Shown: positions 34,581 to 43,919, counted from the stretch's first letter. The stretch: 64,000 bases of DNA from Lacrimispora xylanolytica (GCF_026723765.1 NZ_CP113524.1:496001-560000); one strand, 5' to 3'. The notes: generated from the letters alone by a model not told the origin. Made by a program: numbers and translations.

Positions 34581-35189
34581 GTGAGGGAAACATTTGTTGT
34601 TACCATTACGAGACAATTTGGCAGCCTGGGAAGACCCATTGCACGGCTGGTCAGTGAGAAGCTGGGAATTGAATACTATGACAGGGACATTGTTGAAATG
34701 ACTTCAAAGGATTTAAATCTTCCCGTTTCAGCTATCAGCGATGTTGAAGAAAGTGCAAAAACAGCATTCTTTAACATGAATTATCCACTGGGCATGGGAA
34801 CCACAGCCATTCAGGATTCCGTTTTTTCCGCCCAGAGAAAGATTATCGTAGACTTAGCAGAGCGGGAATCCTGCATTATCGTAGGGAGATGTGCGGATCA
34901 CATTTTAAGGGATCATAAAAATATCATCCATATTTTTATTTACGCTCCTTATGAAGCAAGGCTTTCCAACTGCATCGAGCGGCTGAATATGAAGCCGGAT
35001 GAAGCAAAGAAGATGATCGCCTCCGTAGATAAGGCCAGAGAATCCTACCACAGGCATTACTGCGGATACTTAATGTCTGATAAGGACTATAAGAATGTAA
35101 TGATTGATTCCAGCTTACTTGGAGTAGAAGGAACCTGTGATATCTTAACAGAGCTTATCCGCAAGAAATTTCCGAACCTTGTTTCTTAA
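34581..35189 (+). CDS. Cytidylate kinase-like family protein
   Basis: A 202-residue P-loop protein of the cytidylate_kin_2 family. ITRQFGSLGRPIARLVSEKLG is the modified P-loop region, YYDRDIVEM follows, and CIIVGRCADHILRD, HIFIYAPYEARL and SYHRHYCG are family motifs. These proteins resemble CMP kinase but their substrates are mostly unproven. The GTG start has AGAGG 8-9 bp upstream; a TTG 28 codons earlier is discarded. A terminator follows, so it is its own unit beside the PucR gene. Confidence 0.8.
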   Translation: MRETFVVTITRQFGSLGRPIARLVSEKLGIEYYDRDIVEMTSKDLNLPVSAISDVEESAKTAFFNMNYPLGMGTTAIQDSVFSAQRKIIVDLAERESCIIVGRCADHILRDHKNIIHIFIYAPYEARLSNCIERLNMKPDEAKKMIASVDKARESYHRHYCGYLMSDKDYKNVMIDSSLLGVEGTCDILTELIRKKFPNLVS

Positions 35190-35220
35190 CAGGGCAGACA
35201 AGTAAATATCAGATACGTCC

Positions 35221-35261
35221 AGGGCAATGGAGCTTTTGAAAAAAAGACATTGCTCTTTTTT
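35221..35261 (+). terminator. Terminator between kinase-like gene and ABC operon
   Basis: AGGGCAATG pairs with CATTGCTCT (one G-U), loop about 18 nt, followed by a T6 run. It ends 35 nt before the ATPase gene. Confidence 0.8.
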
Positions 35262-35295
35262 GTTAAAAAAACCAGGAGAGAGGAGGACTAAGGTC

Positions 35296-36018
35296 ATGCT
35301 GCAAATAAAAAATTTATCAAAATGTTTCGAGGATCTGGAGGTTTTGCGGGATGTGAATATGACCGTCAGTAAGGGAGAGGTCGTTGTTATTATCGGTCCC
35401 TCCGGTTCTGGAAAAAGCACATTTTTACGGTGCATTAACCTGTTAGAAAAGCCTACCGGAGGAGAGATTTTGTATCTGGGAGACAACATAGTCCATTTAG
35501 GGAAGAAGGTAACGGATTACCGAAAGCAGGTGGGAATGGTATTTCAGAGGTTCCATCTCTTTCCCCTGATGAGCACACTTGAAAATGTAATGTATGCGCC
35601 CATGAAGCTTAATAAGCTGCCTCAAAAGGAAGCCAGGGAGGAGGCACTAAAGCTCCTTGAAAAAGTAGGGCTTTCCCACAAGGCGGATTCCTATCCCTCG
35701 TCCTTATCCGGAGGGCAGCAGCAAAGAGTCGCCATTGCAAGAGCCCTTGCCATGAAGCCGGAAATCCTTCTCTTTGATGAACCCACCTCCGCTCTTGATC
35801 CTGAGCTGGTAGGAGATGTTCTGGAGGTCATGAAGCAGCTGGCCGGAGAAGGAATGACTATGATCGTAGTGACCCATGAAATGGGGTTTGCCAAAGATGT
35901 GGCGGACCGGGTCATCTTTATGGACGGCGGCTACATCGTAGAAGAAGGACCGCCGGATGAAATATTTACCCAGCCGAAAAATGAAAGAACAAAGGCATTC
36001 TTATCCAGAGTGCTTTAG
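35296..36018 (+). CDS. Polar amino acid ABC transporter ATPase (GlnQ type)
   Basis: A 240-residue ATPase with Walker [10 protein letters not shown] (about residues 36-44), the Q-loop [12 protein letters not shown], signature [15 protein letters not shown], Walker [15 protein letters not shown] and H-loop VTHEM. Typical of PAAT-family importers. Start taken at MLQIKNLSK after AGAGGAGGACTAAGG; the ATG at 35227 lies inside the preceding terminator. Followed 12 bp later by the permease gene. Confidence 0.94.
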   Translation: MLQIKNLSKCFEDLEVLRDVNMTVSKGEVVVIIGPSGSGKSTFLRCINLLEKPTGGEILYLGDNIVHLGKKVTDYRKQVGMVFQRFHLFPLMSTLENVMYAPMKLNKLPQKEAREEALKLLEKVGLSHKADSYPSSLSGGQQQRVAIARALAMKPEILLFDEPTSALDPELVGDVLEVMKQLAGEGMTMIVVTHEMGFAKDVADRVIFMDGGYIVEEGPPDEIFTQPKNERTKAFLSRVL

Positions 36019-36030
36019 GGAGGTGACACC

Positions 36031-36726
36031 ATGGAACTTAATTTCGCAAAAGCATTCGGAACCTTACTGCCCAGTCTTTTAGGAGGCGTGGGAATCGTCC
36101 TTTATATTACTCTGGCAGGCTTTTCCCTGGCCTTAATCGCAGCCTTACTCATAGCCATCGGAAGACTTTCAAAGCATAAGCTTCTTGGCCGGTCTCTTGG
36201 AATCATCATTGAACTGGTCCGGGGAACGCCTCTTCTGGTTCAGCTGTTTTATATCTATTATGTAGTCCCCACCCTGATTAACGGAGTGCTGCTGGCTTTT
36301 GGATATGAAGCCAATGTCCAGCTAAGGGCATCTACCTGCGGTATCATCGGTTTTGCAGTCAATTATGGCTGCTATATGTCAGAGGTCATACGGTCAGCCA
36401 TACTGGCCATCGATCCCGGTCAGAGGGAAGCCGGCCTTGCCCTTGGCTTTAGCGAGAAGAAGGTGCTCTTTCATTTTATCATACCTCCGGCTTTGCGAAA
36501 TTCCGTACCCGTTTTTGGAAATTATCTGGTCATGTTAATTAAAGACACATCCCTTCTTGCCATGATTTCGGTTCAGGAGCTTCTCCTTCGAACAAAAACC
36601 TTTGCCTCCCAGACGTTTCTTACGGTCGAGGCTTACACCATACTGGCATTGGTATATCTGATGTTAAGTCTTCCCCTTTCCCAGCTTGGCGGGATTTTGG
36701 AGAGAAGGCTGAAAAGGACCCCATAA
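36031..36726 (+). CDS. Polar amino acid ABC transporter permease
   Basis: A 231-residue membrane protein with about five segments and the His/Glu/Glu-permease loop ELVRGTPLLVQLFYIYYVVP, plus the EAA coupling motif (REAGLALGFSEKKVLFHFIIPPALRN). It pairs with the ATPase just upstream as a homodimer or with itself. AGGGAGGTGACACC precedes the ATG. Members take up Gln, His, Arg, Cys or other polar amino acids. Confidence 0.94.
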   Translation: MELNFAKAFGTLLPSLLGGVGIVLYITLAGFSLALIAALLIAIGRLSKHKLLGRSLGIIIELVRGTPLLVQLFYIYYVVPTLINGVLLAFGYEANVQLRASTCGIIGFAVNYGCYMSEVIRSAILAIDPGQREAGLALGFSEKKVLFHFIIPPALRNSVPVFGNYLVMLIKDTSLLAMISVQELLLRTKTFASQTFLTVEAYTILALVYLMLSLPLSQLGGILERRLKRTP

Positions 36727-36755
36727 CAAGCATAATAAAGAAAGGAAACAGGAGT

Positions 36756-37634
36756 ATGAAGAACAGAACAAGAAGAAATGGAATCCTATGGCTCATGGTA
36801 TTTACGCTGACAGTGGTGTCACTTATGGGCTGTCAGGGAAAGAAAGCAGAAACAAAGACAGTAGCAGGAGAATCCGCCATGCTGACAAAAGCAAAGGAAA
36901 AGGGCTATCTCCTCATTGGCTCCTCCAACGACGCCCCATTTTCTTATACGGATGTGGAATCCGGTAAGTTAAAGGGACTTGATATTGAAATATTAAAGGA
37001 GATATGCAAGCGTTTGGGAATCGGCGATATCCAGATGAAGGTCACAGACTTTTCCAATTTATTGGTGGAGCTTAACAACAAGAACGTGGATATGGTTGCA
37101 GATGCCATGTATGTAAAAGATGAACGGCTTCAGATTGCTGCTTTTACGGATAAATGGTATCAGGAAGGCGAAGCAGTGGTAATCCCGGAAAGCTCCTTCA
37201 TAAAGACCAAGGAAGATTTAAAGGATAAAAAAGTAGGAGCCCAGCCAGGAACCACCTTTTATGAGACCGCGCAAAAATGGCTGGATGAAGGAAAAATCGG
37301 CGGACTGGAAGCGTATGACAATCAGGCGACCTTAATGACTGCTGTCAATACCGGGAAAGTGGATGCTGTAGTCACCGATGGAATCGTTGCAGGCTATACC
37401 CTTTCTTCTGACAGCTCCTTAAAGCTTAAGCTTCTTTCCCCATATGAGGCAGAGGCAAGCGGTCAAATCGGTGCTGCGGTGCGCTTTGAAGACAAAGAAT
37501 TTCTGGCAGAAATAAACAAGGCGCTGAATGATATGAAGGCAGATGGAACGCTGTTAAAGATATTAAAGGATTACGGTCTGACAGAGGATTACCTTGTAGG
37601 TGTAGAAGAAGGAAAGACAACAAATGTAAAATAG
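36756..37634 (+). CDS. Amino acid-binding lipoprotein of the ABC transporter
   Basis: A 292-residue SBP_bac_3 family receptor. Signal peptide with lipobox LMGC (Cys26). Core motifs are GYLLIGSSNDAPFSYTD, KGLDIEILKEICKRL, DMVADAMYVKDERL and VGAQPGTTFYETAQKW. Likely anchored outside the membrane and feeding the permease upstream. The binding site resembles those for basic or small polar amino acids, but specificity cannot be read. AAAGGAAACAGGAGT precedes the ATG. Confidence 0.93.
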   Translation: MKNRTRRNGILWLMVFTLTVVSLMGCQGKKAETKTVAGESAMLTKAKEKGYLLIGSSNDAPFSYTDVESGKLKGLDIEILKEICKRLGIGDIQMKVTDFSNLLVELNNKNVDMVADAMYVKDERLQIAAFTDKWYQEGEAVVIPESSFIKTKEDLKDKKVGAQPGTTFYETAQKWLDEGKIGGLEAYDNQATLMTAVNTGKVDAVVTDGIVAGYTLSSDSSLKLKLLSPYEAEASGQIGAAVRFEDKEFLAEINKALNDMKADGTLLKILKDYGLTEDYLVGVEEGKTTNVK

Positions 37635-37700
37635 CAGTATGCAGACCCGCTTTTAACAAGCGCTGGCAAGCCTGCTGTTCGAGAGGAAAGAGGATTTTAC

Positions 37701-38831
37701 ATGGAATTTCAGTATTATTTACCGGTCAACCTGGTGTTTGGGCGGGGGAAGGCAGATGTCATAGGAGAAAGAGCAGCCGCTCTTGGGACCCGGGCACTAA
37801 TTGTTACCGGCGGAAGCAGCACCAGAAAATCAGGACTCTTAGACAGAGCCATAAAGCAGCTAGAAAATCATGGAGTTTCCTATGTATTGTTTGACAAAGC
37901 AGAACCAAATCCCCTGACGACCACCGTATGGAAAGGGGCCGAAACTGCTCGAAGGGAAGGGTGCGACTTCATCCTTTCAATAGGAGGCGGAAGCAGCCTG
38001 GATACGGGAAAGGGGATTGCCTTTCTGGCAGTAAATGAAGGGGATATCAGCGATTATATTTATGGAAAGAAGAAAAGCGATAAGGCCCTTCCTGTTCTGG
38101 CAGTACCAACCACCTGCGGAACAGGAAGCGAGGGAAATGGCTTTGCGGTAATGACCAATCCAGACACCCTGGATAAGAAATCCCTGCGGTGCAGCGCCAT
38201 CGTTCCGGCTTGTTCCATTGTGGACCCTCAGCTCATGATGACAATGCCAGGAAACATACTTGCTTCCGTTGGCTTTGATGCCCTTTGTCACAACATAGAT
38301 GCTTACTTATCTGCCACATCTCAGCCCCTTACGGAGCTTATGGCCTTAGAAGGAGTAAGACTTGCAGCAGAAAGCCTTGTGAGCCTTTATGAGGGTTCAA
38401 AAGATTTAAACCATTGGGATCAGCTCTCTCTTGCCAGCACTCTTGGCGGTATGGTAATCAATACCGCTGGGGTCACGGCTCTTCATGGAATGGAGCACCC
38501 GGTCAGCGGTTTAAAGGACGCCGTTCACGGAAGAGGACTTGCGGCACTGGCACCTTATGTGTTTGAAGCATCCATAAAGGGGGCACCCCATAAGTTTTCT
38601 GCTCTTTCCAGGCTTCTTGGGGGAAAGGGAGAATGGGATTTTACAGACCAGATCCGAAGCCTTATCACTCGTTTGGGCCTTACGGAAGGTCTTAAGGATA
38701 TGGGAGTAGAAGAAAGTGATTTAAATTGGCTGACAGAGAACTGCTTTAAGGTTTCTGCCCCCAGCATGGCAAACCATCCGGTGGTATTTACCCCGGAAGA
38801 AGTTAAGGAAATCTATAGAAAATCACTGTAA
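37701..38831 (+). CDS. Iron-containing (type III) alcohol dehydrogenase
   Basis: A 376-residue Fe-ADH. NAD-binding segments GGSSTRKSG and SIGGGSSLDTGKGIAF, then PTTCGTGSEGNGFAV. Metal ligands are expected in GFDALCHNIDAYLS and in HGMEHPVSG / DAVHGRGLAAL. It should reduce an aldehyde to an alcohol (or reverse). With the aminotransferase 37 bp downstream, a natural reading is reduction of the semialdehyde product to a hydroxy acid, as in 4-hydroxybutyrate dehydrogenase. The pairing is inference. Confidence 0.92.
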   Translation: MEFQYYLPVNLVFGRGKADVIGERAAALGTRALIVTGGSSTRKSGLLDRAIKQLENHGVSYVLFDKAEPNPLTTTVWKGAETARREGCDFILSIGGGSSLDTGKGIAFLAVNEGDISDYIYGKKKSDKALPVLAVPTTCGTGSEGNGFAVMTNPDTLDKKSLRCSAIVPACSIVDPQLMMTMPGNILASVGFDALCHNIDAYLSATSQPLTELMALEGVRLAAESLVSLYEGSKDLNHWDQLSLASTLGGMVINTAGVTALHGMEHPVSGLKDAVHGRGLAALAPYVFEASIKGAPHKFSALSRLLGGKGEWDFTDQIRSLITRLGLTEGLKDMGVEESDLNWLTENCFKVSAPSMANHPVVFTPEEVKEIYRKSL

Positions 38832-38868
38832 GACGTTGTGAAAACGCAGCGCAGAATGGGAGGATATT

Positions 38869-40218
38869 ATGTTAAAGGATTCGCTGCCGGAAATAAAGAC
38901 ACCTTTGCCGGGACCAAAGGCTGATGCTATCTTAAAAAGAAGAATGGAAGCAGTACCCAATGCCATAAAGTCGGTTTATCCCTGTGTCATCAAACGGGGA
39001 GAAGGAGCTATGCTTGAGGATGTAGACGGAAACCGTTTCCTTGACTGGGTGGGAGGCGTTGGGGTATTGAACATCGGATACAGCCGCCCGGAGCTCATAG
39101 AAGCAGTCAAAGAGCAGTCAGAGCAGTATTTCCATGCCATGATGAATATCGTGACTCATGAGGGATACATAAGCCTGGTAGAAAAAATGAATGAAATTGT
39201 TCCCTTAAAGGCAGAAACGAAAAAGACCATGTTTGCCAATTCGGGAGCTGAGGCCATAGAAAATGCGGTAAAGATAGCAAGATCCTATTCCGGCAGACCC
39301 AATATTATTGTCTTTTCCGGTGCCTTTCATGGAAGAACTCTTCTTGCAGCCTCTATGACGGCAAAGAAGTCTTATGCCGCCGGGATCGGACCATTTCCTG
39401 ACGGCATTTACCGGGCAGAATTTCCTTATCTCTACCGTGGGCCTAAAGGATATGGGGAAGAAATGGCAATTGAGTATTACGTGGAACGGCTTCATAAGGT
39501 CTTTGAGGAGGCATCACCGGCGGAATACGTGGCAGCAATTGTAGTGGAGCCAGTCCAGGGAGAGGGCGGTTTTATTCCGGCTCCTTTGGAATGGGTGAAG
39601 GCGCTTAGAAAAATCTGTGACGAGTATGGAATCTTACTCATTGCCGATGAGGTGCAGACCGGCTTTGCAAGGTCCGGCAGGCTCTTTGTATCCCATTACT
39701 GGAAAGAAGCAGGCTGCCCGCCGGATATCCTGGTTTCTGCAAAGTCCATAGCCGGAGGTCTTCCCTTAAGCGCAGTCACAGCAGCCAAAGAGGTTTTTGA
39801 CGGGGTAAGAGGCGGTGTCATCGGAGGAACCTTCGGGGGAAATGCCCTAGCCTGTGCTTCCGCCCTTAAGACCATTGAAATCATAGAAAAAGAAGACTTA
39901 TGCACCAGAGCTCTTAAGATTGCTGAAAAATGCCGGAAGGAATTTGAAAGCTGGAAGAAGGAATTTGAGGAAGTGGGAGATGTGAGAGGGATTGGATGCA
40001 TGATGGGAATCGAATTTGTGAAAGACAAAGAGAGCAAGATTCCAAACGGAACGCTGGTATCCGCCATCGTAGCCCACTGCGTGCAGAAAGGCCTGATCGT
40101 AGAGAGTGCTGGCTCCGGGTCCAATGTGATACGGTTCTTATGTCCTCTTGTGGTCACAGACGAGCAGCTTGACAGCGGGCTTTCCATATTAAAATCCGCA
40201 ATAGAAGCGTGCCGATAA
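38869..40218 (+). CDS. Class III aminotransferase (GABA/omega-amino-acid type)
   Basis: A 449-residue PLP enzyme. Motifs: DWVGGVGVLNIGY, FANSGAEAIENAVKIAR, FHGRTLLAASMT, VVEPVQGEGGF, IADEVQTGFARSG and the PLP-lysine in SAKSIAGGLPLS. This set is typical of GabT-like 4-aminobutyrate aminotransferases, which also use beta-alanine, 5-aminovalerate or similar. It transfers the amino group to 2-oxoglutarate, leaving a semialdehyde for the alcohol dehydrogenase upstream. TGGGAGGATATT precedes the ATG. Confidence 0.92.
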   Translation: MLKDSLPEIKTPLPGPKADAILKRRMEAVPNAIKSVYPCVIKRGEGAMLEDVDGNRFLDWVGGVGVLNIGYSRPELIEAVKEQSEQYFHAMMNIVTHEGYISLVEKMNEIVPLKAETKKTMFANSGAEAIENAVKIARSYSGRPNIIVFSGAFHGRTLLAASMTAKKSYAAGIGPFPDGIYRAEFPYLYRGPKGYGEEMAIEYYVERLHKVFEEASPAEYVAAIVVEPVQGEGGFIPAPLEWVKALRKICDEYGILLIADEVQTGFARSGRLFVSHYWKEAGCPPDILVSAKSIAGGLPLSAVTAAKEVFDGVRGGVIGGTFGGNALACASALKTIEIIEKEDLCTRALKIAEKCRKEFESWKKEFEEVGDVRGIGCMMGIEFVKDKESKIPNGTLVSAIVAHCVQKGLIVESAGSGSNVIRFLCPLVVTDEQLDSGLSILKSAIEACR

Positions 40219-40257
40219 TCGATCATACGCAGAATGAATCATGCTAATATCAATCAT

Positions 40258-40428
40258 ACAAAAAATGGGCTGTCGCAAAATGAGTCAGTGATAGCAAATT
40301 TGTATAAAATAATTCTATTAACAGTACAAAAATGCGCCTTGAAACAGCTTTTAAAGCTTAGTCAAGACGCATTTTTTGTGCTATCGTTTTCAGTATGTCT
40401 ATTTTGCCATAGACGCTCCATTTTGTTT
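40258..40428. mobile_element. MITE-like ~170-bp imperfect palindrome
   Basis: Left end ACAAAAAATGGGCTGTC-GCAAAATGAG and the reverse complement of the right end (AAACAAAATGGAGCGTC then GGCAAAATAG) align over about 30 bp. GATAGCA/TGCTATC follow inside, and an inner terminator-like stem has AAAAATGCG/CGCATTTTT (40328-40376). No coding capacity. The GGGCTGTCGCAAAATGA end resembles transposon termini I have seen in other Firmicutes. Lies between convergent aminotransferase and MarR genes and could also stop transcription. Confidence 0.55.
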
Positions 40429-40433
40429 ACCCA

Positions 40434-40964
40434 TCACACATCCGGGGTATCATACTCCTGTGGTTCCTCTTCCAGGGAAAAGAGCAGTTTTTTAAGCAGC
40501 TGGTTAAAAAGAGCAGTTTCTTCTCCCGATAAATCTTTTAAGATAGAATCTTCGGTTTCCGTATGGGTAACAATAGCCTGGCTGATGAGATCCAGGCCTT
40601 TTTTCGTCAGCTCCACGCAGATGGCTCTCCGGTCAGTGTCGTCATGAGTCCGTGAAACAAGCCCCTTTTTTTCCAGAGTATCGATCCGGTTCGTCATGGC
40701 ACCAGAGGTGATCATAAGGGACTGGTAAAGCTCCGTTGGTTTTAGGCGGTAACCATTACCACCAGTACCGGAACGCCGAAGGGTAGCAAGCACATCGAAT
40801 TCTCCGCTGTTAAGGTTGTACGTTGAAAAATTCTTTCCTAACCTCTTTTCTATATGTTTTGCGACTCGGTTCAGCCGTCCCAAAACAGCCATGGATTCTG
40901 TAGCTAGCTCCGGCAGCTCCTGGTTCCATTGTTCCATAAAAGTATCCACTTTATCTTTTTTCAT
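40434..40964 (-). CDS. MarR-family regulator
   Basis: A 176-residue winged-helix regulator: SGEFDVLATLRRSG, LKPTELYQSLMITSGAMTNRIDTLEKKGLVSR and the wing HDDTDRRAICVELTKKG. Divergent from a DMT exporter whose perfect promoter carries two matching dyads. It most likely represses the exporter gene, and perhaps itself, until a small ligand binds. Confidence 0.93.
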   Translation of the reverse strand: MKKDKVDTFMEQWNQELPELATESMAVLGRLNRVAKHIEKRLGKNFSTYNLNSGEFDVLATLRRSGTGGNGYRLKPTELYQSLMITSGAMTNRIDTLEKKGLVSRTHDDTDRRAICVELTKKGLDLISQAIVTHTETEDSILKDLSGEETALFNQLLKKLLFSLEEEPQEYDTPDV

Positions 40965-41018
40965 AGAACCAGTGTAACATCAGTAAATTAAAAAAACAAG
41001 AAAAACATTAAGGTTAAC

Positions 41019-41089
41019 TATCTTAATGTTAAGATACTTGACAAGAAAAGAAGACAGGCATATAATTCAGTTATCTTAACATTAAAATA
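41019..41089 (+). promoter_or_regulatory. DMT exporter promoter with twin MarR operators
   Basis: Perfect consensus promoter TTGACA (41038-41043), 17 bp, TATAAT (41061-41066). An 18-bp perfect palindrome TATCTTAATGTTAAGATA (41019-41036) abuts the -35, and a 17/18 copy TATCTTAACATTAAAATA (41072-41089) covers the transcription start, 53 bp away. Confidence 0.85.
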
Positions 41090-41143
41090 CTTTTGATTAA
41101 GATACAATACACCCTAAGAAAAACAAATAGAAAGGACAACGGT

Positions 41144-42046
41144 ATGAAAGATTTTAAAGATACTCTCTTAACCATGCTTACTCCCATACTGTGGGGGTCT
41201 ACCTATATGATCACAGCCGTATGGATTCCCATAGACAGACCCATCTTTGTTGCTTTAATGAGGGGACTGCCCATCGGACTTATACTTTTATTGTGTTACC
41301 GCACCTTCCCAAAGGGAATCTGGCTGTTTCGTTCCATTTTACTTGGAAGCTTAAATATTGGTATTTTTTTCCTGCTTTTATTTATAGCAGCTTACCGCCT
41401 TCCCGGTGGAATTGCCTCCATTATCGGCAGCGTGCAGCCCGTTTTTATTATTCTTCTAAGCTGGCTCATTTTAAAGGAAAAGCCAACCACCAAATCCTAT
41501 CTTGCCATAGGAATGATCATGGTGGGGGTGTTCCTGTTATTCTTTAAGCAGCAGGCAGCCATTGATCCTATTGGTGTCCTGGCCGCATTGACAGGTTCAG
41601 CTCTCATGTCCCTTGGTGTTGTACTTACCAAGCACTGGGGAAAGCCGGAAGGCGTAAGCCAGATGGCCTTTACCTCCTGGCAGTTATTTTTCGGAAGCCT
41701 GATTCTCATCCCAGCCTTTTTGTTATTCGAAGGCCCGGTTCCGCCACTGTCTGGCGCAAATATTCTGGGAATCGCCTTTATCGCCATATTCAACACGGGA
41801 CTTGCTTATTTCCTCTGGTTTCGGGGAATTGAGAAAATCGGTCCGGCGAAAGCTTCTTTTTTAAATCCCTTAAATCCTTTGACTGCCTTTTTCCTGGGGT
41901 ATCTCATGCTGGGACAGACCATTAATTTCCTTCAAGTACTTGGAGTAATTATCATCATTTCCAGTGTCTTTGTATCTCAAAGCAAGGGCAAGGTAAAAAG
42001 ATCAGCTGCCGCAGGAAGTGGGCAGCCACAAAACAGCTTTCAATAG
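41144..42046 (+). CDS. EamA/DMT-family exporter
   Basis: A 300-residue membrane protein with ten predicted segments as two EamA repeats (first with LWGSTYMITAVWIP, second with ALTGSALMSLGVVLTKHWGKP). Likely exports an amino-acid-like or drug-like metabolite. The start is the ATG after AGAAAGGACAAC; the upstream ATG at 41093 sits past the second operator and is not preferred. Controlled by the divergent MarR protein. Confidence 0.9.
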   Translation: MKDFKDTLLTMLTPILWGSTYMITAVWIPIDRPIFVALMRGLPIGLILLLCYRTFPKGIWLFRSILLGSLNIGIFFLLLFIAAYRLPGGIASIIGSVQPVFIILLSWLILKEKPTTKSYLAIGMIMVGVFLLFFKQQAAIDPIGVLAALTGSALMSLGVVLTKHWGKPEGVSQMAFTSWQLFFGSLILIPAFLLFEGPVPPLSGANILGIAFIAIFNTGLAYFLWFRGIEKIGPAKASFLNPLNPLTAFFLGYLMLGQTINFLQVLGVIIIISSVFVSQSKGKVKRSAAAGSGQPQNSFQ

Positions 42047-42053
42047 ACAAAAG

Positions 42054-42109
42054 AAAAAAGTGGTACCTTTCCTCACGCGTAAACGCCAGAGGATGGGTAT
42101 CACTTTTTT
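42054..42109. terminator. Bidirectional terminator between exporter and ABC genes
   Basis: AAAAAAGTG / CACTTTTTT plus GTACC / GGTAT extend to a 14-bp stem. Located between convergent genes. Confidence 0.85.
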
Positions 42110-42119
42110 ATCGTTAGAA

Positions 42120-43919
42120 TTATGCCGTTTGCTGACCGTCAGAATCAGCGTCTGCGAACTGGCTGTTATATAGCTTTTCATAAAAGCCTTGTTTTTTAAG
42201 AAGCTCTTCATGGGTTCCCTGCTCAATGATGGTGCCGTGGTCCATGACCAGAATCAGGTCTGCATCCCGAATGGTAGACAGCTTATGGGCGATGATAAAG
42301 CTGGTGCGCCCCTTCATTAAGTTGTTCATGGCCTTTTGAATCTCGGCCTCTGTTCTGGTATCTACACTGGAGGTGGCTTCATCAAGAATTAATATAGCTG
42401 GGTCAGCCAGGATCGCTCTGGCTATGGTCAACAGCTGCTTCTGTCCCTGTGATACATTGGAGCCGTCTTCCGTTAACAGCGTCTGGTAGCCCTCCGGCAG
42501 AGTGCGGATAAAATGATCTGCCCTGGCGGATTTAGCCGCCCCTATGATTGCTTCATCCGGGGCTTCAAAATTGCTGTACGCGATGTTATCCCGAATGGAG
42601 CCGCCAAAGAGCCAGGTATCCTGAAGAACCATGCCGAACTTGCTTCGAAGCTCTGCTCTTGACATGGATTTAATATCCACCCCGTCGATCTTAATGGCAC
42701 CGCCCTGAATCTCATAGAACCGCATAAGAAGGTTTACCAGTGTTGTCTTTCCCGCACCGGTTGGCCCCACGATGGCAATTCGGTCACCAGTCTTTACATC
42801 AATGTTAATGTCCTTCATTAAAATGTGGTCATCAGAGTATCCAAAGCGGACATGCTCAAAGCTTACATCTCCCTTTGTTTCAGGAAGTACCTCTGTAGAG
42901 CTGTGATCCGGAACCTCATCAAGCTCATCCATGATTTCAAAGTATCGGATGGAAGCCGCAAATGCGGACTGCATGGAGCTGATGATCTGGGAAAGCTCAA
43001 TGACCGGCTCAGAGGCTTTATCTGAATACTGAATGAATGCCTGAACGATACCAATGGTCATTCTGCCCTGAATAATGGCAATTACACTTAAAACCGCAAC
43101 AATGGTATAACCGAAGTTATTAATGAGCCTCACGCAGGGAGCAACGATGAACTGGGCGATCTGAGAGGAACTGCTGTGTTTATAAAGCTCCTGATTGATT
43201 TCCCTGAATTTCTTTAAAGAAGCATCTTCCTGGTTAAATGCCTTGATGACCAGCTGTCCTGTAAAGGTTTCTTCCACCGCTGCATTTAACTCACCCATGG
43301 AGGTCTGATACTTTAAGAAGTATCTTCTGGACTTACTGGCAATGCAGATGGTCAGGACCGTAGCAGTACCAATGGTAAGAAATGCGACCACAGATAAGGC
43401 TGGGCTGATGACAAGCATCATGATAACGGCTCCGATGATGGATATGATACAGCCAATCAAACGGTTGAAGCCTTCTCTTAAGGCATCCGCTACCTTTTCC
43501 ACGTCATTGGTGGCCCGGCTTAAGATATCTCCACGCTCGGTCGCATCATAAAAACGCAGAGGCAGGCGGTTTAACTTATCCATTAAGGCGCCTCTCATAT
43601 TAAGAGTTACTGTTTCCGTCACAGCAGCCATCATGTAATTCGCCAGGTAGTTGGTGATAAAGCTTAAAACATAAAGCGTGAGGAGAATGGCAAAAATATT
43701 CCCCATGGTATTCCAGTTCACCTGGAATTTAGTACCGTTAGCCAAGGAGGACTTAATCCCCTCGGCAAGCTGATCCAGTGCCTTTCCTAAAAAGATAGGA
43801 GAAGCGATGAAAAGAGCGGCGCTTAATATGGAAGAAGTGATGACAGCCGCCATCTTAAGCTCCAGGCCCTTAAAATAAGTAATAAGTCTTAAAACCGTTC
43901 CTTTTTTCCGATTATTCAT
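42120..43919 (-). CDS. Heterodimeric ABC exporter, subunit with intact catalytic Glu
   Basis: A 599-residue half-transporter: ABC membrane domain (six segments, residues about 20-320) followed by a nucleotide-binding domain with Walker A GPTGAGKTT, signature VSQGQKQLLTIARAI and Walker B ILILDEATSSVDTRTE. The Glu after Walker B is kept. Its start overlaps the partner gene by 8 bp. Multidrug or lipid efflux is typical; the divergent MerR regulator points to drug efflux. Confidence 0.92.
   Translation of the reverse strand: MNNRKKGTVLRLITYFKGLELKMAAVITSSILSAALFIASPIFLGKALDQLAEGIKSSLANGTKFQVNWNTMGNIFAILLTLYVLSFITNYLANYMMAAVTETVTLNMRGALMDKLNRLPLRFYDATERGDILSRATNDVEKVADALREGFNRLIGCIISIIGAVIMMLVISPALSVVAFLTIGTATVLTICIASKSRRYFLKYQTSMGELNAAVEETFTGQLVIKAFNQEDASLKKFREINQELYKHSSSSQIAQFIVAPCVRLINNFGYTIVAVLSVIAIIQGRMTIGIVQAFIQYSDKASEPVIELSQIISSMQSAFAASIRYFEIMDELDEVPDHSSTEVLPETKGDVSFEHVRFGYSDDHILMKDINIDVKTGDRIAIVGPTGAGKTTLVNLLMRFYEIQGGAIKIDGVDIKSMSRAELRSKFGMVLQDTWLFGGSIRDNIAYSNFEAPDEAIIGAAKSARADHFIRTLPEGYQTLLTEDGSNVSQGQKQLLTIARAILADPAILILDEATSSVDTRTEAEIQKAMNNLMKGRTSFIIAHKLSTIRDADLILVMDHGTIIEQGTHEELLKKQGFYEKLYNSQFADADSDGQQTA

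Noticed and set aside
34421-34639. Longer start for the PucR gene
   Set aside because: The upstream part overlaps the divergent gene's promoter region and lacks protein-like character; AGGGAGG supports the start at 34420.
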